Of a DNA stretch of 64,000 bases, positions 52,394-61,960 are shown piece by piece. Each line of letters opens with the position of its first letter. Position 1 is the stretch's first letter. The notes under the pieces were generated by a model. The model had not been told where the DNA came from. It made no database searches and worked only from the letters and a program-made list of their open reading frames with translations. The translations under genes were made by a program, and so were the position numbers. Origin of the DNA: UBA8079 sp049601915 (lineage in GTDB: Bacteria; Pseudomonadota; Alphaproteobacteria; UBA6615); contig JBMYRB010000001.1 in NCBI GenBank assembly GCA_049601915.1, forward strand, positions 62,001 to 126,000, given 5' to 3'.

Positions 52394-55300
52394 GTGCAGT
52401 TCAACAAGCTGAGACTTACAGGCTTCAAATCGTTCGTTGACGGGACCGATCTCGATATCGCGCCCGGCCTCACCGGTATCGTCGGTCCCAACGGTTGCGG
52501 CAAATCCAACCTCGTGGAAGCGCTGCGCTGGGTCATGGGTGAGACCTCGGCGAAACAGATGCGGGGCGGCGGCATGGATGACGTCATCTTCGGCGGTACG
52601 TCCGATCGCCCGGCCCGCAACGCTGCCGAAGTCGTGCTCAGCCTCGATAATTCTGAGCGCTCGGCGCCGACCCAGTTCAACAACGCCAACGACATCGAAA
52701 TCTCGCGTCGTATCGAGCGTGAGAAAGGCTCGAACTACAAGATCAACGGCAGCGACGTGCGCGCACGCGACGTGCAGATCCTGTTCGCCGACCAGGCAAC
52801 CGGGCCACGCTCGACCGCACTTGTCAGTCAGGGCCGTGTCGGGGCGCTGATCAATGCCAAGCCAACCGACCGCCGCATTCTGCTCGAAGAAGCCGCCGGC
52901 ATCACCGGGCTGCATTCACGCCGCCACGAGGCCGAGCTGCGGCTGCGCGCCGCCGAGAACAACCTCGAACGACTCGACGATGTTCTGGTGACCCTCGACG
53001 CCCAGCTGAACGGTCTCAAGAAACAGGTCCGCCAGGCTCGGCGCTACAAGAACATCTCGCACGATATCCGCCGCACCGAGGCCACCGTCCTGCATCATCG
53101 CTGGTCGGCGGCAGGCACCGACCTCGCCGGGGCAGAAGAGGCCCTGCGCGGCGCCGAAACCTTGGTGGCCGACCAGACCCGGGTGGTGTCGGAAGCCACG
53201 CGCCTGCGCGAGTCCGCCGCGTCCGAACTGGTGCCGCTGCGCGAGACCGAGGCCGCGGCCGCGGCCGAACTGCAGACCCTCAACCTCGCCCGCGAGGAGC
53301 TCGACGCCGAGGAGCAGCGCAACCGCGCAGCGACCGAGCAGTGGGAGACCCGCCTGACGCAGATCGAGGCCGACCTGGGCCGTGAACGCGGCCTCGCCGC
53401 AGAGGCGCGCAATGCTTTGACCCGGCTGGGGACGGAAAAGGCCGAAATCGAACGCGCGTGTGCGGGAGAAGACGAACTCATTGCCGAGACCCGCACCACA
53501 CTCGAAGCACGCGCTGGCACCGTCGAGGCCGTCGAGGCCGAACTCACCCGGTTGATGGAGCGCCTGGCCACCGGCGAAGCGCAGATCGTCGCCCTCGAGC
53601 GCGAGATCGGCGAGCTTTCCGCCCGCCGCCGCCGGCTAGAGACACAGCATGACGAGACCAAGCGCGCAGCGATCGAGGAACAGGGACCTTCCTCGGACGA
53701 ACTCGAGACGGCGGAAGCGCGTCTGAACGGCGCAGAGGAAAACCTTAAAAGCGCCCGCGCGACGCTGGAGACGGCCGAAGAAAAGCGTGAGATTGCCGAC
53801 GTCGAGCGCGACAAGGCCCGCGATGCCCGCTCCCAGGCTGACGAAGCCCTGTCGCGCCTGCGTGCGGAAGCCGGCGCGCTTGAGGACTTGCTGGCCACCG
53901 AGGCCGAGAGCCTCGATGCCGACTGGACACCGATGATCGATGCGATTGAGGTGACCGCCGGTTATGAGGCGGCGCTCGGGGCCGCGCTCGGCGAGGATCT
54001 GGACGCGCCGTCGGACGACCGGGCTCCGCGCCATTGGCAGATCATGGGCGTACCCGCGGAAGACCCCGGCCTGCCATCGGGTGTCCGCCCGCTCAGCGAA
54101 TTTGTCAGCAAGGCCGGCCCGCTGGCCCGCCGCCTGGCACAGATCGGCGTGGTCCGGGACACCGACACCGGCGACCGCCTCGCGCGGGACCTGAAGGCCG
54201 GACAGCGGCTCGTCGACACCACCGGGAATTTCTGGCGCTGGGACGGTTACACCTCGCGCAACGACGCACGCTCGACCACATCGACCCGGCTGCGGCAGCG
54301 CAACCGCCTGAGCGAATTGGGAGGGCGCATTTCCTCGGCCGAAGCGAGTTTCGAAAAGATCGAGGCCGAGCACCGAAGCGCCCGCGACACCACCGACCAG
54401 GCAGGCGAGGCCGCGCGGGCAGCACGCGCAGCGCTGGAGAGCGCCGACGATACCGCCGCAGACGCGCGACGCGCCCATGCCAGCCTCGCGCGCGAGTTTG
54501 CGGCCCGGATCGCGCGACATGAAAACCTTGGAGAAACCCTGGCCCGGATCCAGACCGACATTGCCGATATCGATTCCCGGCTGGATGATGCCCGCACGCG
54601 TCAAAAGGACGTCGGTGATCTCGACAAGTTGCGCAGCAACACCCAAATCCTGCGCGGCCAGCTCAATGAGGCCCGCGCCGCCGCCGTCGCCGCACAGGGC
54701 GAGCATGACCGGCTGGTACGTGAATCCGAAGAACGCGATCGCCGCATCACCGCGCTCGCCGCAGAGGAAACATCCTGGCAGGCCCGCAACAATGGTGCGG
54801 GCGAACGCATCGGCGAACTCGAAGCGCGCGACGCACAGGCGCGCGGCGAGTTGCAGACCCTCGCCACCCGGCCGGCCGAGATCGAGACACAGCGCAACGC
54901 GCTGATGGACCGGCTGACCGCGTCGGAAACGCGGCGCAACGAGGCGGCTGACGCCGTTGCGCGGGCCGATGAAAGGCTCTCCGAGGCAGAACGGACAATG
55001 CGGGACGCTGAAGCGAAACTCGGGGACGTCCGCGAGAACAAGGTCCGCACGGAATCCGCCATCGCCCAGGCAAGCCAAACGCTGGAAACCGTCATCGAGC
55101 GGATTACCGAGCGGCTGGAGTGCAAGCCCGAGGACGTGCTGGCCCTGGCGGAGATCGCCGAGGGCAAGGAACTGCCGGACCTCGAGGCATCCGACCGTCG
55201 CCTCGAGCGACTGTTGCGCGAGCGCGACAATATGGGACCGGTGAACCTGCGCGCGGAACAGGAATCGGAAGAACTGACCGAGAAAATCGAAACGATCCAG

Positions 55301-55858
55301 ACCGAACGCGAGGATCTCGTATCGGCGATCGACCGCCTGCGGCGCGGCATCGCCAGCCTCAACCGCGAGGCCCGTCAGCGGCTGCTCGCATCGTTCCAGG
55401 AAGTCGACAAGCATTTCCAGGATCTGTTCGTGCGCCTGTTCGGCGGTGGCCGCGCACATCTTGAATTGACCGAGGCGGAAGACCCCCTCCAGGCCGGGCT
55501 CGAGATCTTCGCCAGCCCGCCGGGTAAGAAGCTCCAGGCCCTGTCACTCCTGTCGGGTGGTGAACAGGCGCTCACGGCGACGGCGCTCCTGTTCGCCGTG
55601 TTCCTGACCAACCCTGCCCCGATCTGCGTGCTCGACGAGGTTGACGCCCCGCTCGACGATGCGAATGTCGACCGTTTCTGCAATCTGCTCGACCACATCT
55701 CATCGATCGGCACGACCCGTTTTCTGATCGTCACCCATCACCGCATGACGATGGCCCGTATGGATCGTCTCTACGGTGTGACGATGCCCGAACGCGGCAT
55801 CAGCCAGCTCGTCTCGGTCGACCTTCGCGGGGCTGAGGAAATTCGCGCCATCGCCTAG
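52394..55858 (+). CDS. smc: Chromosome segregation ATPase SMC
   Basis: A 1154-residue condensin core. Walker A GPNGCGKSN at 31-39, a long coiled coil (about 165-480), a hinge near 500-640 (WTPMIDAIEVTAGYEAALGAALGEDLDAP...LARRLAQIGVVRDTDTG), a returning coiled coil to about 990, and at the C-terminus the signature LSLLSGGEQALTATALLFAVF and Walker B ICVLDEVDAPLDDANV. The start is GTG at 52394, with GGGGG upstream. ScpA and ScpB are not in the window. Confidence 0.97.
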   Translation: MQFNKLRLTGFKSFVDGTDLDIAPGLTGIVGPNGCGKSNLVEALRWVMGETSAKQMRGGGMDDVIFGGTSDRPARNAAEVVLSLDNSERSAPTQFNNANDIEISRRIEREKGSNYKINGSDVRARDVQILFADQATGPRSTALVSQGRVGALINAKPTDRRILLEEAAGITGLHSRRHEAELRLRAAENNLERLDDVLVTLDAQLNGLKKQVRQARRYKNISHDIRRTEATVLHHRWSAAGTDLAGAEEALRGAETLVADQTRVVSEATRLRESAASELVPLRETEAAAAAELQTLNLAREELDAEEQRNRAATEQWETRLTQIEADLGRERGLAAEARNALTRLGTEKAEIERACAGEDELIAETRTTLEARAGTVEAVEAELTRLMERLATGEAQIVALEREIGELSARRRRLETQHDETKRAAIEEQGPSSDELETAEARLNGAEENLKSARATLETAEEKREIADVERDKARDARSQADEALSRLRAEAGALEDLLATEAESLDADWTPMIDAIEVTAGYEAALGAALGEDLDAPSDDRAPRHWQIMGVPAEDPGLPSGVRPLSEFVSKAGPLARRLAQIGVVRDTDTGDRLARDLKAGQRLVDTTGNFWRWDGYTSRNDARSTTSTRLRQRNRLSELGGRISSAEASFEKIEAEHRSARDTTDQAGEAARAARAALESADDTAADARRAHASLAREFAARIARHENLGETLARIQTDIADIDSRLDDARTRQKDVGDLDKLRSNTQILRGQLNEARAAAVAAQGEHDRLVRESEERDRRITALAAEETSWQARNNGAGERIGELEARDAQARGELQTLATRPAEIETQRNALMDRLTASETRRNEAADAVARADERLSEAERTMRDAEAKLGDVRENKVRTESAIAQASQTLETVIERITERLECKPEDVLALAEIAEGKELPDLEASDRRLERLLRERDNMGPVNLRAEQESEELTEKIETIQTEREDLVSAIDRLRRGIASLNREARQRLLASFQEVDKHFQDLFVRLFGGGRAHLELTEAEDPLQAGLEIFASPPGKKLQALSLLSGGEQALTATALLFAVFLTNPAPICVLDEVDAPLDDANVDRFCNLLDHISSIGTTRFLIVTHHRMTMARMDRLYGVTMPERGISQLVSVDLRGAEEIRAIA

Positions 55859-55949
55859 GGTTTTGGTTGCGAACGAGTTTCGTTTTTCGACCGATTTTGG
55901 CCCGGTTTTCCGCGGCTTCCGCGCCTCTTCGCATGTGCGGAAAGTCACC

Positions 55950-55978
55950 TTGACTTGCCCAAAGGCGCTCGCTACTTT
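55950..55978 (+). promoter_or_regulatory. Candidate sigma-70 promoter of the Fo ATP synthase operon
   Basis: TTGACT (55950-55955), 17-base spacer, TACTTT (55973-55978), in the gap of about 175 bases between smc and atpI. This is a good match to consensus and spacing. Confidence 0.6.
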
Positions 55979-56034
55979 GCGCTCGCTTTCGGGTGCCGGT
56001 CCTGTTGGACAGTGGGAACAGATTTTCGGGGGAA

Positions 56035-56373
56035 ATGGGGTCCATGATAGATTCGGACCAGCCGCCCGAACTGCCTGAACTCAAACGGCGCCTTGACAAG
56101 GTTCGTGACCGTCGCGCGGGGGCAGAACGTAAGGCCTCGTCACGGTCGAGAAGTGCTTCGGACATGGGTGTCGGCATCAAAGTCGCCGTCGACCTAGTAG
56201 CCGGAGTGGGTTTTGGCGGTGGAATCGGCTGGAGCCTGGATTGGTGGTTGGGCACGAAGCCCTGGTTGTTGGTGGTGTTCTTGATGCTTGGGTTTGCGGC
56301 GGGATTACTGAACGTCGTTCGAACCGCAAATCAGGCAAGCAAACCAAAGACAAACGGTGATACCGACGCATAA
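56035..56373 (+). CDS. atpI: ATP synthase accessory protein AtpI
   Basis: Short membrane protein (112 aa) that aids c-ring or Mg2+ handling in the F-type ATPase. A charged N-terminus (PELPELKRRLDKVRDRRAGAERK) is followed by two membrane helices, GIKVAVDLVAGVGFGGGIGWSLDWWLGTKPWLLVVFLMLGFAAGLLNVVR, which is the alphaproteobacterial AtpI signature. Start chosen at ATG 56035 after CGGGGGA; the next ATG at 56044 or an upstream GTG at 55993 are alternatives. First gene of the Fo operon. Confidence 0.9.
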   Translation: MGSMIDSDQPPELPELKRRLDKVRDRRAGAERKASSRSRSASDMGVGIKVAVDLVAGVGFGGGIGWSLDWWLGTKPWLLVVFLMLGFAAGLLNVVRTANQASKPKTNGDTDA

Positions 56374-56420
56374 ATTAAAACGCGTCGGCAATATGCCGAA
56401 TAAGACTGGAGAGTACCCGG

Positions 56421-57155
56421 GTGGCTAGCCCTCTCGAACAATTCAAAATCGTACCGATCGTCGATATCGAAGTTGCCGATATCGATATTTCGTTCACGAA
56501 CTCATCGCTCTGGATGGCAATCACAGCGGCGGTTCTGGTGATCTTCATGATCGTCAGCACCCAGCGTCGCGCGTTGGTGCCCGGGCGCATGCAGGCTTCG
56601 GCGGAATATTTCTACCAGATCATCGCGGACATGGTGCGCGACAATGTGGGGTCTCAGGGTCGGCCCTACTTCCCGTTCATCTTCAGCTTGTTCATGTTCA
56701 TCATGTTCGGCAACCTGCTCGGCCTCATTCCCGGCGCGTTCACATTCACCAGCCATCTCGCGGTGACCTTCGCGATGGCGGCGTTCATTTTCGTCGGGGT
56801 CACAATCATCGGCCTAGTGAAGCACGGCTTCAAATTCTTCTCGCTGTTCTTCCCCCATGGCGCGCCGATCGTCTCGGCGCCGGTCCTGATTCCGATCGAG
56901 ATCATTTCCTATTTCTCACGTCCGATCAGCCTGTCTGTGCGCCTGTTCGCCAACATGACGGTCGGCCATGTCCTGCTCAAGGTGATCGGCGGCGGCGTCG
57001 TCGCGCTCGGCGGCTTCTGGGTACTGCCCGGCTTGCTGCCGCTAGCCTTCCTGATCGCCATCACGTTGCTCGAGGTGATGATCGCCGTCATCCAGGCCTA
57101 CGTGTTCGCCATCCTCACATGCGTCTATCTGAACGACGCACTCCACCTACATTAG
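56421..57155 (+). CDS. atpB: F0F1 ATP synthase subunit a
   Basis: Stator subunit that forms the proton half-channels against the c-ring. The 244 residues include FIFSLFMFIMFGNLLGLIPGAFTFTSHLAVT and the essential-Arg helix FSRPISLSVRLFANMTVGHVLLKVIGG (Arg in SVRLFANM), then LPLAFLIAITLLEVMIAVIQAYVFAILTCVYLNDALHLH. GTG start with GGAGAG upstream. It lies between atpI and atpE. Confidence 0.98.
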   Translation: MASPLEQFKIVPIVDIEVADIDISFTNSSLWMAITAAVLVIFMIVSTQRRALVPGRMQASAEYFYQIIADMVRDNVGSQGRPYFPFIFSLFMFIMFGNLLGLIPGAFTFTSHLAVTFAMAAFIFVGVTIIGLVKHGFKFFSLFFPHGAPIVSAPVLIPIEIISYFSRPISLSVRLFANMTVGHVLLKVIGGGVVALGGFWVLPGLLPLAFLIAITLLEVMIAVIQAYVFAILTCVYLNDALHLH

Positions 57156-57188
57156 TCACCAATACGAGAAAGCTTGAAGGAGCCTTTT

Positions 57189-57428
57189 ATGATGGAACTC
57201 GAAGTCGCAACGCAGTTCGCGCGTTTGATTGGTGCCGGTCTGGCCGCCATCGGCATGGTCGGTGCCGGTGTCGGTGTCGGTCGCATCTGGGCCAGCTACA
57301 TTGAAGCGATCGGCCGCAACCCCGCCGCCAAGGAAGAAATTGGCGCGTTCATCTGGATCGGGTTCGCGGTCACGGAAGCCATCGCGCTGTTCGCGCTGAT
57401 TATGGCTTTCATCATCCTCGCCGGTTAG
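57189..57428 (+). CDS. atpE: F0F1 ATP synthase subunit c
   Basis: A 79-residue hairpin of two helices forming the rotating c-ring. Helix 1: AARLIGAGLAAIGMVGAGVGVGRI. Polar loop: IGRNPAAKEE. Helix 2: IGFAVTEAIALFALIMAFIILAG, with the ion-carrying carboxylate Glu 63. The ATG at 57189 follows AAGGAG; an in-frame TTG upstream is not used. The residues around Glu 63 fit proton rather than Na+ coupling, though that is an inference. Confidence 0.97.
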   Translation: MMELEVATQFARLIGAGLAAIGMVGAGVGVGRIWASYIEAIGRNPAAKEEIGAFIWIGFAVTEAIALFALIMAFIILAG

Positions 57429-57519
57429 TCGAAACCGGACGCAACGGTTAAGGCTACCTGACTGGCAGCCCTAGGGCATGCCCGGTCGGTAACCGGATCG
57501 AAAGCGGAAGAGCGCCAAG

Positions 57520-58011
57520 ATGCCTCAGTTTGAACCCTCCTCATTCGCGAGCCAGATTTTCTGGCTGGTCGTCTGTTTTACCGTCGTATTCCTGTTCGCT
57601 TGGCGCATCGCCTTGCCACGGATATCTGCGACGATCGACAACCGCCACCAGCGGATCGATGGCGACATCGCACGCGCGGAGGAATTAGCGAGCGAGGCCG
57701 AAGAGGTGCTCGCTGCCTATGAGGCGGAACTGGCCACGGCACGTGCCGGTGCGCAGGAAGAGCTGCATCAGGCCGCCGAAGCTGCGACAGCTGAGGCCGA
57801 AAAGCAGAATGCGGCGCTCACCGAAAAGCTGTCGACGGATGCCGATGCGGCGCGCAAGCGAATCAACGACGCCCAGCAAGCCGCAACAGCAAATGTGGCC
57901 GATCTTGTGGAAGACATCGCCAGTGAGGCCGTCGAACGCCTGATCGGGGTGACGCCGGACAGCGGTGCCGTGCGGAAAGCCATCGATGATGCCGTCGGAG
58001 GGCGTTCGTAA
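57520..58011 (+). CDS. atpF': F0F1 ATP synthase subunit b'
   Basis: One of the two non-identical peripheral-stalk b subunits found in photosynthetic and alphaproteobacterial ATP synthases. The 163 residues have one N-terminal membrane helix (QIFWLVVCFTVVFLFAWRIALPRI) and a long coiled coil. TIDNRHQRIDGDIARAEELASEAEE is characteristic of b'. Its stop overlaps the first base of atpF. Confidence 0.94.
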   Translation: MPQFEPSSFASQIFWLVVCFTVVFLFAWRIALPRISATIDNRHQRIDGDIARAEELASEAEEVLAAYEAELATARAGAQEELHQAAEAATAEAEKQNAALTEKLSTDADAARKRINDAQQAATANVADLVEDIASEAVERLIGVTPDSGAVRKAIDDAVGGRS

Positions 58012-58574
58012 TGCTGGTAAGGCTGACTATTGCCACCTCGGCCCTCCTGGGCCCCACCGCGCCGGCCCTGGCGGCCGGCGACGATGTGCCGTTCCTCGAA
58101 AAGCCGGAAACCTGGATTCTCGTCGCGTTCATTATTTTTATAGCGGCGGTTTATCGCCCTGCGTCAAAAGCCATCACGGGCAAGCTTGACGGCCGAACGG
58201 AGGCCATCAAGTCCGAGCTCGATGAGGCACAGCGTCTGCGTGAAGAAGCGCAGCACACGCTGGCCGAATATCAGCGCAAGCAACGCGACGCGCTGGCGGA
58301 AGCCGAAGGCATTATCGTCGAGGCGCGCGAGGAGGCCCGGCGCATCGAGGCGAATGTCCAGGAACGAACGACAGAAACGCTCAAGCGCCGCGAACAGCAG
58401 GCCCTGGACATGATCGCGGCAGCCGAAGCGCGCGCCGTCGCCGACGTCCGTGCCCTGGCAGCGGATATCGCGATCGACGCCACCCGGCAAATCTTGACAG
58501 AGACAGTCGAGGGCCAGAAAGGCGACGAGTTGGTCGATGACGCGATCCGGGAAGTACCGGGCAAGCTCAACTAG
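58011..58574 (+). CDS. atpF: F0F1 ATP synthase subunit b
   Basis: Second peripheral-stalk subunit (187 aa). A short N-terminal signal-like region precedes the membrane helix ETWILVAFIIFIAAVYRPASKAI, then a coiled coil (LDGRTEAIKSELDEAQRLREEAQHTLAEYQRKQRDALAEAEGII...). Paired with the b' gene in the order typical of alphaproteobacteria; the F1 genes are elsewhere. A strong terminator follows. Confidence 0.95.
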   Translation: MLVRLTIATSALLGPTAPALAAGDDVPFLEKPETWILVAFIIFIAAVYRPASKAITGKLDGRTEAIKSELDEAQRLREEAQHTLAEYQRKQRDALAEAEGIIVEAREEARRIEANVQERTTETLKRREQQALDMIAAAEARAVADVRALAADIAIDATRQILTETVEGQKGDELVDDAIREVPGKLN

Positions 58575-58602
58575 GTCGAGACGCCAGACCCGAGCGCGAA
58601 GA

Positions 58603-58626
58603 GGCCCCGTCTGACGGGGCCTTTTT
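58603..58626 (+). terminator. Rho-independent terminator of the Fo operon
   Basis: GGCCCCGT-CTG-ACGGGGCC, an 8-base perfect stem with a 3-base loop, followed by TTTTT. It separates the Fo operon from the convergent gcv operon. Confidence 0.93.
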
Positions 58627-58650
58627 CATGTCCGCAGCCAAGGAATGTCA

Positions 58651-60225
58651 CTACTCCGCGGCCTCCGTTGCGGGCATATCCGGCATCCAGCGCAGGACAG
58701 GGCTCCGCGCCGCAGCCGTCTCGTCGAGGCGCCGGCGCGGCGTGAGCTGCGGGGCCGCCGCGAACATATCGCTGTCGCCGGATTGCACCTTCGCGACAAG
58801 CGATCGAACCGTCGCGATGAAATTGTCGAGCTCACGGCGTGACTCGGTCTCGGTCGGTTCGATCAACATTGCGCCATGCACCACCAACGGGAAATACATG
58901 GTCATCGGATGGTATCCCTCGTCGATCATCGCCTTGGCAAAATCCAGGGTCGTGACACCTGAATCCTTAAGGAAACGATCGTCGAAGAGGCACTCATGCA
59001 TGCACGGACCATCGAAAGCGGCGGTCATGACGTCCGACAGCTCGGCCATCACATAATTCGCGTTAAGCACCGCGTCATTGGCAACCTGGCGCAACCCGTC
59101 ACGGCCATGGCTGAGCATGTAGGCATAGGCGCGCACGAACATGCCCATCTGACCGTGGAAGCCTTTCAGGCGCCCGAACGGCTTCGCATCACCCGCGTCT
59201 GCACGGTGCTCGACCAGCGAGAACCCGTCATCGCCATGCACGACCCATGGTGTCGGTGCGAAGGGTGCTAGCGCGTCGGAAAAAACCACCGGACCCGCAC
59301 CCGGTCCACCGCCCCCATGGGGGGTCGAGAAGGTCTTGTGCAGGTTGATATGCATGCAGTCGATACCCAGATCGCCCGGTCGCACACGTCCGATAATGGC
59401 GTTGAAATTCGCCCCGTCACAGTAGAAATATCCCCCGGCGTCATGAATGAGCCCGGCGATTTTTATCATGTCCGGCTCGAACAACCCGCAGGTGTTGGGG
59501 TTGGTGATCATGATGCCCGCGACATCGTCATCCAGCTTGTCGGCAAATGCCTTCACATCGACCCGGCCGCGCGCGTCCGAGGGGATGGCATCGACGGCAA
59601 AGCCGCACACGGCCGCCGTGGCCGGATTCGTCCCATGGGCCGAATCCGGCACGAGAATGCGCCGCCGGGTGGTCGGCCCGCCTTCCCGGTCGTCCAGTGC
59701 GGCGCGGATAGCCATCACGCCGCAAAGTTCGCCGTGGGCGCCCGCCGCCGGCGACATGGCCACCGCCGGCATCCCGGTCAATGCCTTGAGCCAGTGGGCC
59801 AGATCGTCGATCAGCTCGAGTGCGCCCTGGGTGGTCGCCTCAGGCTGCATCGGGTGCAGGTTCGCGAAACCCGGCAGGCGGACCACTTTCTCGTTGAGCC
59901 GCGGATTGTGCTTCATCGTGCACGACCCGAGCGGATAGGTGCCCATATCGATCGCGTAGTTCTTCTGCGACAGCCGGGTGAAATGCCGCACGACTTCGGG
60001 CTCACTCGCGCCCGGCAGGCCGATCGGGGTGCTGCGTTCGAGCCCGCCCAGCCGGTTTGCCACCGGACCGGGATCGGGCAGATCGACCCCAACCGCGCCC
60101 GGGTTGTCGATCTCGAACAACAGCGGTTCTTCGAGGCGCAAACCCTGATGGCCATGCACTGTATCTATGCCGCCGGCCATTCTGGGTGAAGACGACCGGC
60201 TCAAATCCTTCGAATGCCCGCTCAT
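58651..60225 (-). CDS. gcvPB: Glycine dehydrogenase (decarboxylating) subunit 2
   Basis: PLP-binding half of split P-protein of the glycine cleavage system (524 aa). The PLP lysine is in CMHINLHKTFSTPHGGGGPGAGPV. Other typical stretches are FHPYQPE-like YPLGSCTMKHNPRLNEKV, QGALELIDDLAHWLKALTGM and ILVPDSAHGTNPATAAVCGF. The ATG at 60225 overlaps the gcvPA stop (ATGA). Last gene of the riboswitch-controlled operon. Confidence 0.97.
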   Translation of the reverse strand: MSGHSKDLSRSSSPRMAGGIDTVHGHQGLRLEEPLLFEIDNPGAVGVDLPDPGPVANRLGGLERSTPIGLPGASEPEVVRHFTRLSQKNYAIDMGTYPLGSCTMKHNPRLNEKVVRLPGFANLHPMQPEATTQGALELIDDLAHWLKALTGMPAVAMSPAAGAHGELCGVMAIRAALDDREGGPTTRRRILVPDSAHGTNPATAAVCGFAVDAIPSDARGRVDVKAFADKLDDDVAGIMITNPNTCGLFEPDMIKIAGLIHDAGGYFYCDGANFNAIIGRVRPGDLGIDCMHINLHKTFSTPHGGGGPGAGPVVFSDALAPFAPTPWVVHGDDGFSLVEHRADAGDAKPFGRLKGFHGQMGMFVRAYAYMLSHGRDGLRQVANDAVLNANYVMAELSDVMTAAFDGPCMHECLFDDRFLKDSGVTTLDFAKAMIDEGYHPMTMYFPLVVHGAMLIEPTETESRRELDNFIATVRSLVAKVQSGDSDMFAAAPQLTPRRRLDETAAARSPVLRWMPDMPATEAAE

Positions 60226-61568
60226 GCCAGCACCTCCGCCAAGCCGGTACACAAGCCATCCATATCCTCATCCTTGGTGAGCTCACTCACAGCGACCAGC
60301 AGAATGTCGTCGAGCCCCGTATCACGCCCATACAGGCGCGAGGCCGGCACACCGGCCAGAATGTTCCGCGCGGCCAGCGCATCGACGGCATCATGGGCGG
60401 GGCCACTCAGCCGGATTGCGAACTCGTTGAAAAACGTGTCCGACAGCAGCTCGGCACCGTCTACAGACTCCAGCCGGTCGGCCAGGGCGACCGCATGCGC
60501 GTGGTTGAGCGCAGCCAGCTTCCGGAATCCATCCTCCCCCAGCAGCGACAGATGGATGGTGAAGGCCAGCGCGCACAAGCCCGAATTCGTGCATATATTG
60601 CTCGTCGCCTTCTCGCGGCGAATATGCTGTTCTCGCGTCGAGAGCGTCAGAACCCAGCCGCGTCGGCCGTCCTCATCGACCGTCTCGCCGGCAAGCCGGC
60701 CCGGCATCTGCCGGACATATTTCTCACGCGCCGCGAACAACCCCACATAGGGACCGCCGAATCCCTGGGCATTTCCCAGGCTCTGACCCTCGGCCACCAC
60801 AATGTCGGCACCCATCTCGCCCGGCGAGCGAATGGCCCCGAGAGAGATCGCCTCAGTGACCACAACCACGAGGAGCGCCCCTGCCGCATGGCAGGCATCT
60901 GCGAGGGGGCCGAAATCGCGGACATGCCCGAATACCCCGGGATTCTGCACCACGACGCATGCCGTATCCTCGTCGATATCCCCGGCTAGGTCTTCCAGGC
61001 CGCCTACGTCCGGCGGGCGGGCATCGATCTCGATGTCCAGATAGCGTGACTGGGTCTCGGTCACTTTGCTATAATGGGGGTGTACGCCGCCCGACATGAG
61101 CGCCTTGTTGCGTCGGGTGACCCGCTGCGCCATCAATACCGCTTCGGCACAGGACGTCGCGCCGTCATACATCGATGCGTTGGCCACATCCATGCCCGTA
61201 ATTAGGGCAACCATGGTCTGGAACTCGAACAGGGCCTGCAACGTGCCTTGCGATATTTCCGGCTGATAGGGGGTGTAGGACGTCAGGAATTCGCCGCGCT
61301 GGACCAGATGGTCGACCGTTGCGGGAACATGATGGCGATACGCACCGGCGCCGAGAAAACTGGGAACATCCGCCGTCGTGACATTGCGCCGCGCCAGGGC
61401 CGCGATTTTCGCTTCCACCTGATACTCGGCCATGTGATCGGAAAGATCGAAGTCACCGTCGAACCGTGCCGCATCGGGCACATCGACGAAAAGTTCGTCG
61501 ACCGACCCGACACCAATCGCCGACAGCATATCGGCGCGGTCATTGTCCGTGAGTGGGAGGTATCGCAT
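60222..61568 (-). CDS. gcvPA: Glycine dehydrogenase (decarboxylating) subunit 1
   Basis: The other half of the P-protein (448 aa); it forms the heterotetramer with GcvPB. Seen: MRYLPLTDNDRADMLSAIGVGSVDELFVDVP, FLGAGAYRHHVPATVDHLVQRGEFLTSYTPYQPEISQGTLQALFEFQTMVALITGMDVANASMYDGATSCAEAVLMA, all typical of GcvPA. The start at 61568 sits 1 base after the gcvH stop; the frame open upstream overlaps gcvH. Confidence 0.97.
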   Translation of the reverse strand: MRYLPLTDNDRADMLSAIGVGSVDELFVDVPDAARFDGDFDLSDHMAEYQVEAKIAALARRNVTTADVPSFLGAGAYRHHVPATVDHLVQRGEFLTSYTPYQPEISQGTLQALFEFQTMVALITGMDVANASMYDGATSCAEAVLMAQRVTRRNKALMSGGVHPHYSKVTETQSRYLDIEIDARPPDVGGLEDLAGDIDEDTACVVVQNPGVFGHVRDFGPLADACHAAGALLVVVVTEAISLGAIRSPGEMGADIVVAEGQSLGNAQGFGGPYVGLFAAREKYVRQMPGRLAGETVDEDGRRGWVLTLSTREQHIRREKATSNICTNSGLCALAFTIHLSLLGEDGFRKLAALNHAHAVALADRLESVDGAELLSDTFFNEFAIRLSGPAHDAVDALAARNILAGVPASRLYGRDTGLDDILLVAVSELTKDEDMDGLCTGLAEVLA

Positions 61569-61569
61569 C

Positions 61570-61947
61570 TCAGCCCAGGCCCTCGCAGTAGGTCTTGTAG
61601 GCGGCTTCATCCATCAGTTCGTCCAGCTCCGTCGCGTCGGTCAGGCGCAGCTTTGCGAACCAGCCGTCCCCGAACGCATCGGTATTCACCAGCGACGGAT
61701 CTCCATTCAGGGCGTCGTTGACTTCGACCACTTCACCACTGACAGGCGCATATACCTCGGCCGCTGCTTTCACCGATTCGACCACTGAGGCCTCGTCGCC
61801 GCGGTCGAGCATCTTGCCGACTTCGGGCAACTCCACGAACACGACATCTCCGAGTTGTTCTTGTGCATAGTCGGAAATCCCGATCATGCCGGTCTCTCCC
61901 TCCACTTCGACCCACTCATGGTCTTCCGAGTATTTCCGATCGGCCAT
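61570..61947 (-). CDS. gcvH: Glycine cleavage system H protein
   Basis: A 125-residue lipoyl carrier shuttling the methylamine intermediate between P, T and L proteins. The lipoylation site is the Lys of ASVVESVKAAAEVYAPVSGEVVEVNDAL. The N-terminal KYSEDHEWVEVEGETGMIGISDYAQEQLGDVVFVELPEVG is standard. Lipoate attachment would need LipA/LipB or LplA from elsewhere. Confidence 0.98.
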   Translation of the reverse strand: MADRKYSEDHEWVEVEGETGMIGISDYAQEQLGDVVFVELPEVGKMLDRGDEASVVESVKAAAEVYAPVSGEVVEVNDALNGDPSLVNTDAFGDGWFAKLRLTDATELDELMDEAAYKTYCEGLG

Positions 61948-61960
61948 TGCCCTTCTCCTC

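Noticed and set aside
53636..55459. Long open frame antisense to smc (about 600 codons)
   Set aside because: High-GC coding sequence with strong third-position bias commonly leaves the antisense frame open; the product is compositionally odd, while smc on the plus strand is unmistakable.
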